Assembly (NCBI RefSeq): GCF_006540305.1
Contig: NZ_BJOR01000001.1
Location: 3,906,001 to 3,970,000, forward strand
DNA from: Streptomyces sp. 6-11-2
GTDB taxonomy: Bacteria > Actinomycetota > Actinomycetes > Streptomycetales > Streptomycetaceae
Reading direction: 5' to 3'
Length of the DNA: 64,000 nt
The notes below the pieces were generated by a model. The model ran no database searches. It was not told where the DNA came from and was given only the letters and a program-made list of their open reading frames with translations. Shown piece by piece: positions 23,932 to 32,570 of this stretch (the stretch's first letter is position 1; the number at the start of each line of letters is the position of its first letter). The translations under genes were made by a program, and so were the position numbers.

Positions 23932-23965
23932 CTGCTCCCCCTGCGAACTCAGGGGAATTCCTGGC
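23932..23965 (-). ncRNA. Predicted omega-RNA 3' scaffold at the TnpB right end
   Basis: In characterised IS200/IS605 TnpB systems the guide (omega/reRNA) comes from the 3' end of tnpB plus the right end, and its guide is the adjoining host sequence. Here a six-pair hairpin lies just after the tnpB stop and is followed by the AtuA gene's 3' end read in reverse. Start of the RNA within tnpB cannot be seen; its existence is inferred from the family. Confidence 0.45.
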
Positions 23966-25165
23966 TCAGGCGGCCTCTTGGAGCGGCGCTCTAAGAGGCC
24001 TTACGCCCTCGACACCAGCCGGGTTCAGACCAGCCCGGACCAGCATCACGCGGGCGGAGTTCTTGTCTCTGGGAGACACGACTCCGCACGCGGTGCAGGT
24101 GTAGGTACGTTCTGAAAGGGGAAGTGCGTGCTTGGTTCTCGCTCCGCACGATGCGCAGTCCATGGTGGTGTGCGCGGGGTTCACGAGGCGGATGTCTCGC
24201 CCATGCTTGCGGCCCATCTCGAGCAGGGCCTTCTTCGTAACACCGATCGCGGCGTCTGCTGCCTTGCGCGCCATCGAGGTCTTGGCGAGAAACTTGGGGC
24301 GGAAGTCCTCCACGGCGATGACGTCATGGTCCCGCACGGCCTTCTTCGCCCACTTGCGAGCGGCGTCCTGCCGCTGCCGGGCGAGCTTCTGGTAGGTCTT
24401 CGCCCGCCACTTCTTCGCCTCCTTGTAGCCCTTCGATGCTGCCTGCCCCTTGGCGGGTTTGCGGCGGGCCGTCATCCGGTCGTACCGCGACAGCTTCGCC
24501 TTGGCTTTCCGGCCGAGCTCGGGGTGGGGCAGGTCGTGGGCGTCGCTGGTGGTGGTTGCGATCTCCTTCACCCCCCAGTCCACACCGAGCGCCCGGCCGG
24601 TCTCCGGCAACGGCTCAAACCCGGCAGGGACGACGAACGAGGCGTACCAGGCGCCAACGCTGTCCCGGTACACCCGTACCGACGAGGGCTCGGCGGGCAG
24701 ACTCCGGGACCACACCACAGTCAGGACGATCCCGCCCGTCAGATGCAGTCGGCCGCCCTTGAGCCGGAAACCACGCCGCGTGTAGTTCGGGGTCGGATCG
24801 ACTTCGTGCTTCTTCTTGTAGCCCGGCATCCCGGCCCGCAGCCTCACCGGCAGCCGGTCCTTGATGTCTTTCAGCGCTTTTGCGCGGGACTTGCCGAAGT
24901 CGCGGATCAGTTGCTGCTGCGGAACCGATGCCCCCTCGGCCAGCCAGGGTGTGAGAGCGCGTGCCTCGGTCAGCATCCGATCCAGCCGCGCCGGACCGCA
25001 CCCCTCGCCCTCCGTATGTGCCTTCTTCGAGCGAGCTACGCACTCGTTCCACACCCACCGGCACCGGCCCCACTCGGCCAGCAGCGCCGCACGGGCAGTG
25101 GCCGATACCCGCAGTCGGTAGGTGTACCGAACATGCCCGGCCCCATCCGCTTGTCCTGCTGCCAT
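23966..25165 (-). CDS. tnpB: RNA-guided endonuclease TnpB
   Basis: A 399-residue TnpB (OrfB) protein with a complete RuvC active site: Asp196 in GVDWGVKE, Glu286 in IAVEDF and Asp367 in SPRDKNSARV. The zinc-finger is present as CASCG and CTACG, separated by about 18 residues, and the N-terminal OrfB helix-turn-helix begins RYTYRLRVSATARAAL. It appears full-length and undamaged, so it may be an active DNA nuclease guided by the element's own RNA. ATG 25165 is the first usable start. It opposes the host operon. Confidence 0.93.
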   Translation of the reverse strand: MAAGQADGAGHVRYTYRLRVSATARAALLAEWGRCRWVWNECVARSKKAHTEGEGCGPARLDRMLTEARALTPWLAEGASVPQQQLIRDFGKSRAKALKDIKDRLPVRLRAGMPGYKKKHEVDPTPNYTRRGFRLKGGRLHLTGGIVLTVVWSRSLPAEPSSVRVYRDSVGAWYASFVVPAGFEPLPETGRALGVDWGVKEIATTTSDAHDLPHPELGRKAKAKLSRYDRMTARRKPAKGQAASKGYKEAKKWRAKTYQKLARQRQDAARKWAKKAVRDHDVIAVEDFRPKFLAKTSMARKAADAAIGVTKKALLEMGRKHGRDIRLVNPAHTTMDCASCGARTKHALPLSERTYTCTACGVVSPRDKNSARVMLVRAGLNPAGVEGVRPLRAPLQEAA

Positions 25166-25479
25166 GCCGCCACCCCCGCCCTGTCATTCGGCCCCACCCG
25201 ACCGGAGCACCCGGCGTCCACCACCAGACCGTACGTGCGGCACCCGTACATCCGTACCGTCATTCAGCAGCCGCCACCCCAACTGGCGATCCATGGGACG
25301 TATGTTCAGTTTTCTGGGTCTCGCCGGACACGCCATGCGTACGCTCCCCGCTCCGGGAAACCGGATCCGACCACGCTTCGTGTTGCCATCACAAAAGGCG
25401 ATTCGCCTGTCGCGGCCCTGTTCCGGAAGAGTCCCCTTTCTCCCAGGGCTGCAGGCCAGAGCATCCCCGGAGGCGTCTG
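25166..25479. other. Non-coding stretch between tnpB and carboxylase beta gene
   Basis: 314 bases with no supported gene; less GC-rich than its surroundings. It must hold the tnpB promoter and element left end, and, since the element breaks the operon, whatever promoter now serves the carboxylase beta gene. AGGCGA-T-TCGCCT at 25396-25408 is a perfect 13-bp palindrome. GGAGG at 25469-25473 is the ribosome-binding site of the downstream gene. Confidence 0.6.
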
Positions 25480-27078
25480 GTGACGGTCCTTTCCTCCGCC
25501 CTGGACACCGGCTCCGCCGAGTACAAGGCCCACCGCGAGGCCATGCTCGGCAAGCTGGCCGCACTCGACGCCGAGCACGCCAAGGCGCTCGCGGGCGGCG
25601 GTACGAAGTACGTCGAGCGGCACCGGCGGCGCGGCAAACTGCTCGCCCGTGAACGGATCGAGCTGCTGCTCGACCCCGACACGCCGTTCCTGGAGCTGTC
25701 GCCGCTGGCCGGGTGGGGCAGCGACTACACCGTGGGCGCCTCGCTGGTCACCGGGATCGGGGTCGTCGAGGGCGTGGAATGCCTGATCACCGCCAACGAC
25801 CCGACCGTGCGCGGCGGCGCCAGCAATCCGTGGAGCCTGAGGAAGGCGCTGCGGGCCAACGACATCGCGCTCGCCAACCGGCTGCCCTGCGTCAGCCTCG
25901 TCGAGTCCGGGGGCGCCGATCTGCCGTCCCAGAAGGAGATCTTCATCCCCGGAGGCGCCGTCTTCCGGGACCTGACCCGGCTGTCGGCGGCCGGCATCCC
26001 GACCGTCGCCGTCGTGTTCGGCAACTCGACCGCCGGGGGCGCGTACATCCCCGGCCTGTCCGACCACGTGATCATGGTCAAGGAACGGGCCAAGGTGTTC
26101 CTCGGCGGCCCGCCGCTGGTGAAGATGGCCACCGGCGAGGAGAGCGACGACGAGTCCCTGGGCGGCGCCGAGATGCACGCGCGCGTGTCCGGTCTCGCCG
26201 ACTACTTCGCCCTCGACGAGCCCGACGCCCTGCGGCAGGCCCGCCGGGTCGTCGCCCGCCTCAACCACCGCAAGGCGTACCCCGATCCGCCCGCCGCGGC
26301 GCCACCCGAGTACGACGCGGAGGAGCTTCTGGGCATCGTTCCCGGCGATCTGCGGATCCCCTTCGACCCGCGCGAGGTCATCGCCCGGATCGTCGACGCC
26401 TCCGACTTCGACGAGTTCAAGCCGCTGTACGGGACGAGCCTGGCCACCGGCTGGGCCACCCTGCACGGCTACCCCGTCGGCGTCCTCGCCAACGCCCAGG
26501 GCGTGCTGTTCAGCGAGGAGTCGCAGAAGGCGGCCCAGTTCATCCAGCTCGCCAACCAGCGGGACGTACCGCTGCTGTTCCTGCACAACACCACCGGCTA
26601 CATGGTCGGCCGGGAGTACGAGCAGGGCGGCATCGTCAAGCACGGCGCGATGATGATCAACGCGGTGTCCAACTCGCGCGTCCCGCACCTGTCCGTCCTC
26701 ATGGGGGCGTCCTACGGCGCCGGGCACTACGGCATGTGCGGACGGGCCTACGACCCCCGCTTCCTGTTCGCCTGGCCCAGCGCCAAGTCCGCCGTCATGG
26801 GGCCGCAGCAGCTCGCGGGCGTGCTGTCGATCGTGGCCCGGCAGTCGGCGGCCGCCAAGGGGCAGCCGTACGACGAGGAGGCGGACGCCGCGCTGCGGAC
26901 GATGGTGGAGCGGCAGATCGAGTCCGAGTCGCTGCCGGTGTTCCTGTCCGGGCGGCTGTACGACGACGGCGTCATCGACCCGCGCGACACCCGCACCGTC
27001 CTCGGCCTGTGCCTGTCGGCCGTCCACACCGCGCCCTTCGAGGGCGCGCGCGGCGGCTTCGGAGTCTTCCGGATGTGA
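25480..27078 (+). CDS. Acyl-CoA carboxylase beta subunit (carboxyltransferase)
   Basis: A 532-residue carboxyltransferase with N- and C-terminal crotonase-like halves: YVERHRRRGKLLARERIELLLD, VESGGADLPSQ, FGNSTAGGAYIPGLSD, and in the C half FLHNTTGYMVGREYEQGGIVKHGAMM, MGASYGAGHYGMCGRAYDPRF. These sequences resemble 3-methylcrotonyl-CoA and geranyl-CoA carboxylase beta subunits more than acetyl/propionyl-CoA ones. It transfers CO2 from biotin to an acyl-CoA. GTG 25480 has GGAGG six bases upstream. Partner: the alpha subunit eight bases downstream. Confidence 0.92.
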   Translation: MTVLSSALDTGSAEYKAHREAMLGKLAALDAEHAKALAGGGTKYVERHRRRGKLLARERIELLLDPDTPFLELSPLAGWGSDYTVGASLVTGIGVVEGVECLITANDPTVRGGASNPWSLRKALRANDIALANRLPCVSLVESGGADLPSQKEIFIPGGAVFRDLTRLSAAGIPTVAVVFGNSTAGGAYIPGLSDHVIMVKERAKVFLGGPPLVKMATGEESDDESLGGAEMHARVSGLADYFALDEPDALRQARRVVARLNHRKAYPDPPAAAPPEYDAEELLGIVPGDLRIPFDPREVIARIVDASDFDEFKPLYGTSLATGWATLHGYPVGVLANAQGVLFSEESQKAAQFIQLANQRDVPLLFLHNTTGYMVGREYEQGGIVKHGAMMINAVSNSRVPHLSVLMGASYGAGHYGMCGRAYDPRFLFAWPSAKSAVMGPQQLAGVLSIVARQSAAAKGQPYDEEADAALRTMVERQIESESLPVFLSGRLYDDGVIDPRDTRTVLGLCLSAVHTAPFEGARGGFGVFRM

Positions 27079-27086
27079 GGGATCCC

Positions 27087-28979
27087 TTGATTTCTTCTCT
27101 GCTCGTCGCCAACCGGGGCGAGATCGCCTGCCGTGTCTTCCGCACCTGCGCCGAGCTGGGCATCCGGACGGTCGCCGTGCACTCGGACGCCGATGAGAGC
27201 GCCCTCCACACGCGCGTGGCCGACACCGCGGTGCGCCTGCCGGGCGTGACGCCCGCCGAGACGTATCTGCGCGGCGACCTGATCGTGAAGGCGGCGGTGG
27301 CGGCCGGCGCGGACGCCGTGCACCCGGGCTACGGCTTCCTCGCCGAGAACGCCGGCTTCGCGCGGGCCGTCCTGGACGCGGGCCTGGTCTGGATCGGGCC
27401 GTCCCCGCGGGCCGTCGAGGCGATGGCGTCCAAGACCCGCGCCAAGGAGCTGATGGGCGTGCGGCCCCTGCGCGAGGTCACCGAGGCCGATCTGCCGGTC
27501 CTCGTGAAGGCCGCCGCGGGCGGCGGCGGGCGCGGGATGAGGATCGTACGGCGGCTCGGGGACCTGGACGCCGAACTGGCGGCCGCGCGCGCGGAGGCGC
27601 TGAGCGCCTTCGGTGACGGCGAGGTGTTCGTCGAGCCGTACCTCGGGGGCGAGGCGGGCGGGCGGCACGTGGAGGTGCAGGTCCTCGCCGACACCCACGG
27701 CACCGTGTGGACGCTGGGCACGCGTGACTGCTCCCTCCAGCGGCGCCACCAGAAGGTCGTCGAGGAGGCCCCGGCGCCCGGGCTTCCCGCGAACACCGAG
27801 CGGGAGTTGCACGAGCTGGCCGTACGGGCCGCGCGGGCCGTCGACTACACCGGCGCGGGGACCGTCGAGTTCCTGGTGGCCGACGGCAGGGCGCACTTCC
27901 TGGAGATGAACACCCGCCTCCAGGTGGAACACCCGGTCACGGAGGCCGTGTTCGGCGTGGACCTGGTCGCCCTGCAGATCCGTGTCGCCGAGGGCCACGC
28001 CCTGGACGCCGAACCGCCCCTCGCGCGCGGGCACGCGGTCGAGGCCCGCCTGTACGCCGAGGACCCGGCCCGCGACTGGGCCCCGCAGACCGGCACCCTG
28101 CACCGACTGTCCGTCCCCGGCGTCCGCCTGGACACCGGCTACGGCGACGGGGACACGATCGGCGTCCACTACGACCCGCTGCTCGCCAAGGCCGTCGCCC
28201 ACGCCCCCACGCGCGCGGAGGCGCTGCGCAAGCTCGCCGGCGCGCTGGAGCGGGCCGCCGTCCACGGCCCGGTCACCAACCGCGACCTGCTCGTGCGGTC
28301 CCTGCGGCACGAGGAGTTCGGACGCGGCCGTATGGACACCGGCTTCTACGACCGCCATCTCGCCGACCTGGCCGCGCCCGCCCCCGACCCGTACGCGCCC
28401 CTGGCCGCCGCGCTCGCCGACGCGCACGGCCGCTCCCGCTTCGGCGGCTGGCGCAACGTGCCCTCGCAGCCGCAGGTCAAGCGGTACCTGATGGCGGGCG
28501 AGGAGCACGAGGTGCGCTACCGGCACACCCGCGCGGGTCTGGCCGCCGACGCCGTAGGGGTGCGGGTGGTGCACGCGGACGCGTGCCTGGTCGTCCTCGA
28601 AGCCGGCGGCATCCGGCGCCGGTACGAGATCGCCCGGTACGGCGAGCGGGTGTACGCCGGACCGACCGCGCTCACCGCCCTGCCCCGCTTCCCCGATCCC
28701 GTCGCCCAGGGTCTCCCCGGCTCACTGCTGGCGCCCATGCCCGGCACCGTCGTGCGTGTCGCCGACGGACTGGCCGTGGGCGCCGCCGTACGGGCCGGAC
28801 AGCCGCTGCTGTGGCTGGAGGCGATGAAGATGGAGCACAGGATCGAGGCCCCGGCCACGGGCACCCTCACGGCCCTGCACGCGAGCCCCGGACAACAGGT
28901 CGAGCCCGGCACGCTGCTGGCGGTGGTGCAGGCAACCCAGGGGCGTGGGGCGGCATCGACGTGCGGCCCCGCCGCGTGA
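27087..28979 (+). CDS. Acyl-CoA carboxylase alpha subunit (biotin carboxylase-BCCP)
   Basis: A 630-residue biotin carboxylase fused to a biotin carrier domain: LLVANRGEIACRVFRTC at the N-terminus, the ATP-grasp loop KAAAGGGGRGMR, catalytic stretch EMNTRLQVEHPVTE, and at the C-terminus EAMKMEH with biotinyl Lys581. It charges biotin with bicarbonate for the beta subunit. TTG 27087 gives the canonical start and has GAGGGA in front; a GTG at 27075 would overlap the beta stop as GTGA and is an equally credible coupled start. Confidence 0.93.
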   Translation: MISSLLVANRGEIACRVFRTCAELGIRTVAVHSDADESALHTRVADTAVRLPGVTPAETYLRGDLIVKAAVAAGADAVHPGYGFLAENAGFARAVLDAGLVWIGPSPRAVEAMASKTRAKELMGVRPLREVTEADLPVLVKAAAGGGGRGMRIVRRLGDLDAELAAARAEALSAFGDGEVFVEPYLGGEAGGRHVEVQVLADTHGTVWTLGTRDCSLQRRHQKVVEEAPAPGLPANTERELHELAVRAARAVDYTGAGTVEFLVADGRAHFLEMNTRLQVEHPVTEAVFGVDLVALQIRVAEGHALDAEPPLARGHAVEARLYAEDPARDWAPQTGTLHRLSVPGVRLDTGYGDGDTIGVHYDPLLAKAVAHAPTRAEALRKLAGALERAAVHGPVTNRDLLVRSLRHEEFGRGRMDTGFYDRHLADLAAPAPDPYAPLAAALADAHGRSRFGGWRNVPSQPQVKRYLMAGEEHEVRYRHTRAGLAADAVGVRVVHADACLVVLEAGGIRRRYEIARYGERVYAGPTALTALPRFPDPVAQGLPGSLLAPMPGTVVRVADGLAVGAAVRAGQPLLWLEAMKMEHRIEAPATGTLTALHASPGQQVEPGTLLAVVQATQGRGAASTCGPAA

Positions 28980-29019
28980 GCGCGAGCAACCACACACCAC
29001 TCGCACCCGGGAGACGACA

Positions 29020-30210
29020 ATGACCCCCGTCACCGAATCCGAAGAACACAGGGACCTGCGAGCCGCCGTGGCGGCCCTCGGCAAACGCTACGGCCGCGAC
29101 TACCTCACCCGGACCGTCGCCGAGGGACGCCACCCCACCGAACTCTGGTCCGAGGCAGGCCGACTCGGCTACCTCGGCGTCAACCTGCCGGAGGCGTACG
29201 GCGGGGGAGGCGGTGGCATCACCGAACTGTCCATCGTGCTGGAGGAGCTGGGTGCGGCCGGCTGCCCCTTGCTGATGATGGTCGTCTCACCCGCCATCTG
29301 CGGCACCGTCATCGCCCGGTTCGGCACGGAGGAGCAGAAGCGGGCGTGGCTGCCCTCGCTGGCGAACGGCACCCGCACCATGGCCTTCGGCATCACCGAA
29401 CCCGACGCCGGCTCCAACTCCCACCGCATCACCACCACCGCCCGCCGCGACGGCGGCGACTGGGTGCTCACCGGCCGCAAGGTGTTCATCTCCGGTGTCG
29501 ACATCGCCGACGCCGTCCTGGTCGTCGGCCGCACCGAGGACGCGCGCACCGGCCGCCTCAAGCCCTGCCTGTTCATCGTCCCGCCGGACGCGGACGGCTT
29601 CCAGCGGCATCCCATCGACATGGAACTCACCGCCGCCGAGAAGCAGTTCGAGCTGGTCATGGACGATGTGCGGCTGCCCGCCGAGGCGCTCGTCGGTGGC
29701 AGCGCCTCCCACGTTCCGGGCAGTGGGGGAGAGGACGCGGGCCTGCTGCAACTGTTCGCCGGACTCAACCCCGAGCGCATCATGACGGCCGCCTTCGCGA
29801 TCGGTATGGGGCGTCACGCGCTCGCCCGGGCCGTGGAGTATGCGCGCGAGCGCACCGTCTGGAAGGCCCCCATCGGCTCCCACCAGGCCATCGCCCACCC
29901 GCTCGCCCAGGCCCACATCGACCTGGAACTCGCCCGCCTGATGACGGGGAAGGCGGCCCACCTGTACGACGCGGGCGACGACGTGGGTGCGGGGGAGGCC
30001 GCCAACATGGCCAAGTACGCCGCCGGTGAGGCCTGTGTGCGAGCCGTCGACCAGGCCGTGCACACCCTCGGCGGCAACGGCCTCACGCGCGAGTTCGGGC
30101 TCGCCTCGCTGATAACGGCCGCACGCGTGGCTCGTATCGCCCCGGTGAGCCGGGAGATGATTCTCAACTACGTCTCCCACCAGACCCTGGGCCTGCCCAA
30201 GTCCTACTGA
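29020..30210 (+). CDS. Acyl-CoA dehydrogenase
   Basis: A 396-residue flavoprotein. It has the FAD/substrate motifs FGITEPDAGSNS (domain 2) and VHTLGGNGLTREFGLASLITAARV (C-terminal helix domain), and LNPERIMTAAFAIGMGRHALARAVEYA leading into the region that binds FAD. It introduces the alpha,beta double bond in an acyl-CoA, probably feeding the carboxylase or hydratase of the same operon. GGGAG precedes ATG 29020 by six bases. Confidence 0.93.
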   Translation: MTPVTESEEHRDLRAAVAALGKRYGRDYLTRTVAEGRHPTELWSEAGRLGYLGVNLPEAYGGGGGGITELSIVLEELGAAGCPLLMMVVSPAICGTVIARFGTEEQKRAWLPSLANGTRTMAFGITEPDAGSNSHRITTTARRDGGDWVLTGRKVFISGVDIADAVLVVGRTEDARTGRLKPCLFIVPPDADGFQRHPIDMELTAAEKQFELVMDDVRLPAEALVGGSASHVPGSGGEDAGLLQLFAGLNPERIMTAAFAIGMGRHALARAVEYARERTVWKAPIGSHQAIAHPLAQAHIDLELARLMTGKAAHLYDAGDDVGAGEAANMAKYAAGEACVRAVDQAVHTLGGNGLTREFGLASLITAARVARIAPVSREMILNYVSHQTLGLPKSY

Positions 30211-30237
30211 CCCGCCCGCCGTGTGCGAGGAGGAACC

Positions 30238-31839
30238 GTGTTCCGCAGCGAGTACGCAGACGTCCCGGCCGTAGAACTGCCCATCCACGAGGCCGTCCTG
30301 GGCCGAGCCGCCCGGTTCGGCGGGGCCCCCGCGCTGATCGACGGCACGGACGGCACCACGCTCACGTACGACCAGGTGGACCGTTTCCACCGGCGGGTCG
30401 CCGCCGCGTTCGCCGAGGCCGGCGTGCGCAAGGGCGACGTCCTCGCCCTGCACAGCCCGAACACGGTCCTGTTCCCCGTGGCCTTCTACGCCGCCACGCG
30501 CGCGGGTGCCTCGGTCACCACCTCCCACCCGCTCGCCACGCCGGAGGAGTTCGCCAAACAGCTGAAGGACTCGGCGGCCCGCTGGATCGTCACCGTCTCA
30601 CCGCTGCTCGCGGCGGCCCGGCGGGCGGCCGAACTGGCGGGCGGGGTGGAGGAGATATTCGTCTGCGACAGCGCCCCCGGGCACCGTTCGCTCCCCGACA
30701 TGCTCGCGGGTGCCGCTCCCGAACCGGCCGTGGACATCGACCCGACCGAGGACGTCGCGGCGCTGCCGTACTCGTCGGGGACGACCGGCACCCCCAAGGG
30801 CGTGATGCTCACCCACCGGCAGATCGCCACCAACCTCGCCCAGCTCGAACCGGCGATCACGGCCGGGCCCGGCGACCGGATCCTCGCCGTGCTGCCCTTC
30901 TTCCACATCTACGGGCTCACCGCCCTGATGAACGCGCCCCTGCGCCAGGGCGCCACCGTCGTCGTGCTGCCCCGCTTCGAGCTGGAGACCTTCCTCGCGG
31001 CCATCCAGGACCACCGCATCACCGGCCTGTACGTGGCCCCGCCGATCGTGCTCGCCCTCGCCAAGCACCCGGCCGTGGCGGGCTACGACCTGTCGTCGCT
31101 GAAGTACGTCGTCAGCGCGGCGGCCCCGCTCGACGCCCGGCTGGCGGCGGCCTGCTCCCGTCGGCTCGGTCTGCCACCGGTGGGCCAGGCCTACGGCATG
31201 ACCGAACTGTCCCCGGGCACCCACGTCGTCCCCCTGGACGCCATGCACGACGCGCCCCCCGGCACGGTCGGCCGGCTCATCGCCGCCACCGAGATGCGCG
31301 TCGTCTCCCTCGCCGACCCGGACAAGGACCTCGGCATCGGCGAGCCGGGCGAGATCCTGATCCGCGGGCCCCAGGTGATGAAGGGCTACCTGGACCGGCC
31401 CGACGCCACCGCCGCGATGATCGACCCCGACGGCTGGCTGCACACCGGCGACGTCGGGTACGTGGACGGCGACGGCTGGCTGTTCGTCGTCGACCGGGTC
31501 AAGGAACTGATCAAGTACAAGGGCTTCCAGGTGGCGCCCGCCGAACTGGAGGCCCTGCTGCTCACCCACCCGGGCATAGCCGACGCCGCCGTCATCGGTG
31601 TGCACGACGCCGACGGCAACGAGACACCGCACGCGTACGTGGTGCGCCGGCCGTCCGCCGACGGCCCGTCGGAAGCGGAGGTGATGCTGTACGTCGCCGA
31701 ACGCGTCGCCCCCTACAAGCGCGTCCGGCACGTCACCTTCCTCGACGCGGTGCCCCGCGCCGCCTCCGGGAAGATCCTGCGGCGGCGGCTGCGGGACCAG
31801 CGGCCCGACCAGCCGCGGGAAGCGGGGGAGCGGCCGTGA
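30238..31839 (+). CDS. 4-coumarate/cinnamate:CoA ligase-type AMP-forming synthetase
   Basis: A 533-residue ANL-family ligase: phosphate loop SSGTTGTPKGVMLTH, core PVGQAYGMTELSP, hinge VDRVKELIKYKGFQVAPAELE and the C-terminal catalytic Lys in PRAASGKILRRRLR. From memory it is very close over its whole length to S. coelicolor ScCCL (SCO4383), a cinnamate/4-coumarate:CoA ligase that starts MFRSEYADVP as this one does. In this operon it most likely activates an aryl- or branched-chain acid for the carboxylase/beta-oxidation enzymes. GTG 30238 follows GAGGAGGAA. Confidence 0.92.
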   Translation: MFRSEYADVPAVELPIHEAVLGRAARFGGAPALIDGTDGTTLTYDQVDRFHRRVAAAFAEAGVRKGDVLALHSPNTVLFPVAFYAATRAGASVTTSHPLATPEEFAKQLKDSAARWIVTVSPLLAAARRAAELAGGVEEIFVCDSAPGHRSLPDMLAGAAPEPAVDIDPTEDVAALPYSSGTTGTPKGVMLTHRQIATNLAQLEPAITAGPGDRILAVLPFFHIYGLTALMNAPLRQGATVVVLPRFELETFLAAIQDHRITGLYVAPPIVLALAKHPAVAGYDLSSLKYVVSAAAPLDARLAAACSRRLGLPPVGQAYGMTELSPGTHVVPLDAMHDAPPGTVGRLIAATEMRVVSLADPDKDLGIGEPGEILIRGPQVMKGYLDRPDATAAMIDPDGWLHTGDVGYVDGDGWLFVVDRVKELIKYKGFQVAPAELEALLLTHPGIADAAVIGVHDADGNETPHAYVVRRPSADGPSEAEVMLYVAERVAPYKRVRHVTFLDAVPRAASGKILRRRLRDQRPDQPREAGERP

Positions 31840-32570
31840 CGACGATCGCACGCACGCGCGCGCGTGCCGTCGAAGCCCTCAGCCTCGACTCGCCGGGCAA
31901 CCGCAACGCCCTGTCGGCGGCGCTCGTCGGGGAACTCGCCGCCGCTCTCGCAGACTGCGCCGAGGACGCCGCCGTGCGCGCCGTCGTCCTCACCCACACC
32001 GGCAACACCTTCAGCGCGGGCGCCGACCTGCGCGACCCTCCCCGGCCCGACGCGCTGGTCGCCCTGCTGCGGCAGATCGTCGAACTGCCCAAGCCGGTCG
32101 TCGCCCGCGTCACCGGACACGTCCGCGCGGGCGGCCTCGGTCTGCTCGCGGCCTGCGACATCGCCGTCGCCTCGCACCGGGCCACCTTCGCGTTCACCGA
32201 GGTGCGCATCGGGGTGGCCCCCGCGGTCATCTCGCTGCCGCTGCTGCCCCGAGCCGACCCGCGCGCGCTGGCCCGCCACTGCCTCACCGGGGAACGGTTC
32301 GACGCGGCCGAGGCGGTCCGGGCCGGGCTGGTGACGGCGGCCGGGGACGACGCCGACGCCGTACTGGAGCCGATCCTCGATGGTCTGCGCCGCTCCTCCC
32401 CCCAGGCTCTGGCCGAGACGAAACGGCTGCTCACGGCTAGGGTGCTGGAAGCCTTCGACCGGGACGCGGCCGGCCTGACCGCGCTCTCGGCCCGGCTGTT
32501 CTCCTCCGCGCAGGCGCGCGAGGGCATGACGGCCTTCCTCGAACGACGGGATCCGGAATGGGCGGTGTGA
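31836..32570 (+). CDS. Enoyl-CoA hydratase/isomerase family protein
   Basis: A 244-residue crotonase-fold protein. The oxyanion-hole segments TFSAGADLRD and HVRAGGLGLLAACD are present, and FTEVRIGVAPAVIS supplies one acidic residue; the first canonical hydratase Glu is replaced (ARAGG...), so it may act as an isomerase, lyase or AtuE/LiuC-type hydratase. The GTG start overlaps the ligase stop (GTGA) and its own 3' end overlaps the TetR start. Confidence 0.88.
   Translation: MTTIARTRARAVEALSLDSPGNRNALSAALVGELAAALADCAEDAAVRAVVLTHTGNTFSAGADLRDPPRPDALVALLRQIVELPKPVVARVTGHVRAGGLGLLAACDIAVASHRATFAFTEVRIGVAPAVISLPLLPRADPRALARHCLTGERFDAAEAVRAGLVTAAGDDADAVLEPILDGLRRSSPQALAETKRLLTARVLEAFDRDAAGLTALSARLFSSAQAREGMTAFLERRDPEWAV

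Larger units (their letters stand above)
23928..25479 (-). mobile_element. TnpB-only IS200/IS605 (IS1341-type) element
   Basis: In minus-strand orientation the right end is about 23928-23965: a hairpin CCCCTG-agttcg-CAGGGG followed by GAGCAGTCAA, the form of IS605-family right ends. The left end lies somewhere in 25166-25479 and is not resolved; a 13-bp palindrome at 25396-25408 may be part of it. There is no TnpA Y1 transposase gene, so movement would need a TnpA in trans. The element has no terminal inverted repeats or target duplication, as expected for this family. Confidence 0.65.

Noticed and set aside
24961..25479. An upstream extension of the carboxylase beta protein by 173 residues
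   Set aside because: It overlaps the start of tnpB and its flank; GGAGG and GTG at 25480 mark the true start, which also gives the normal N-terminus.
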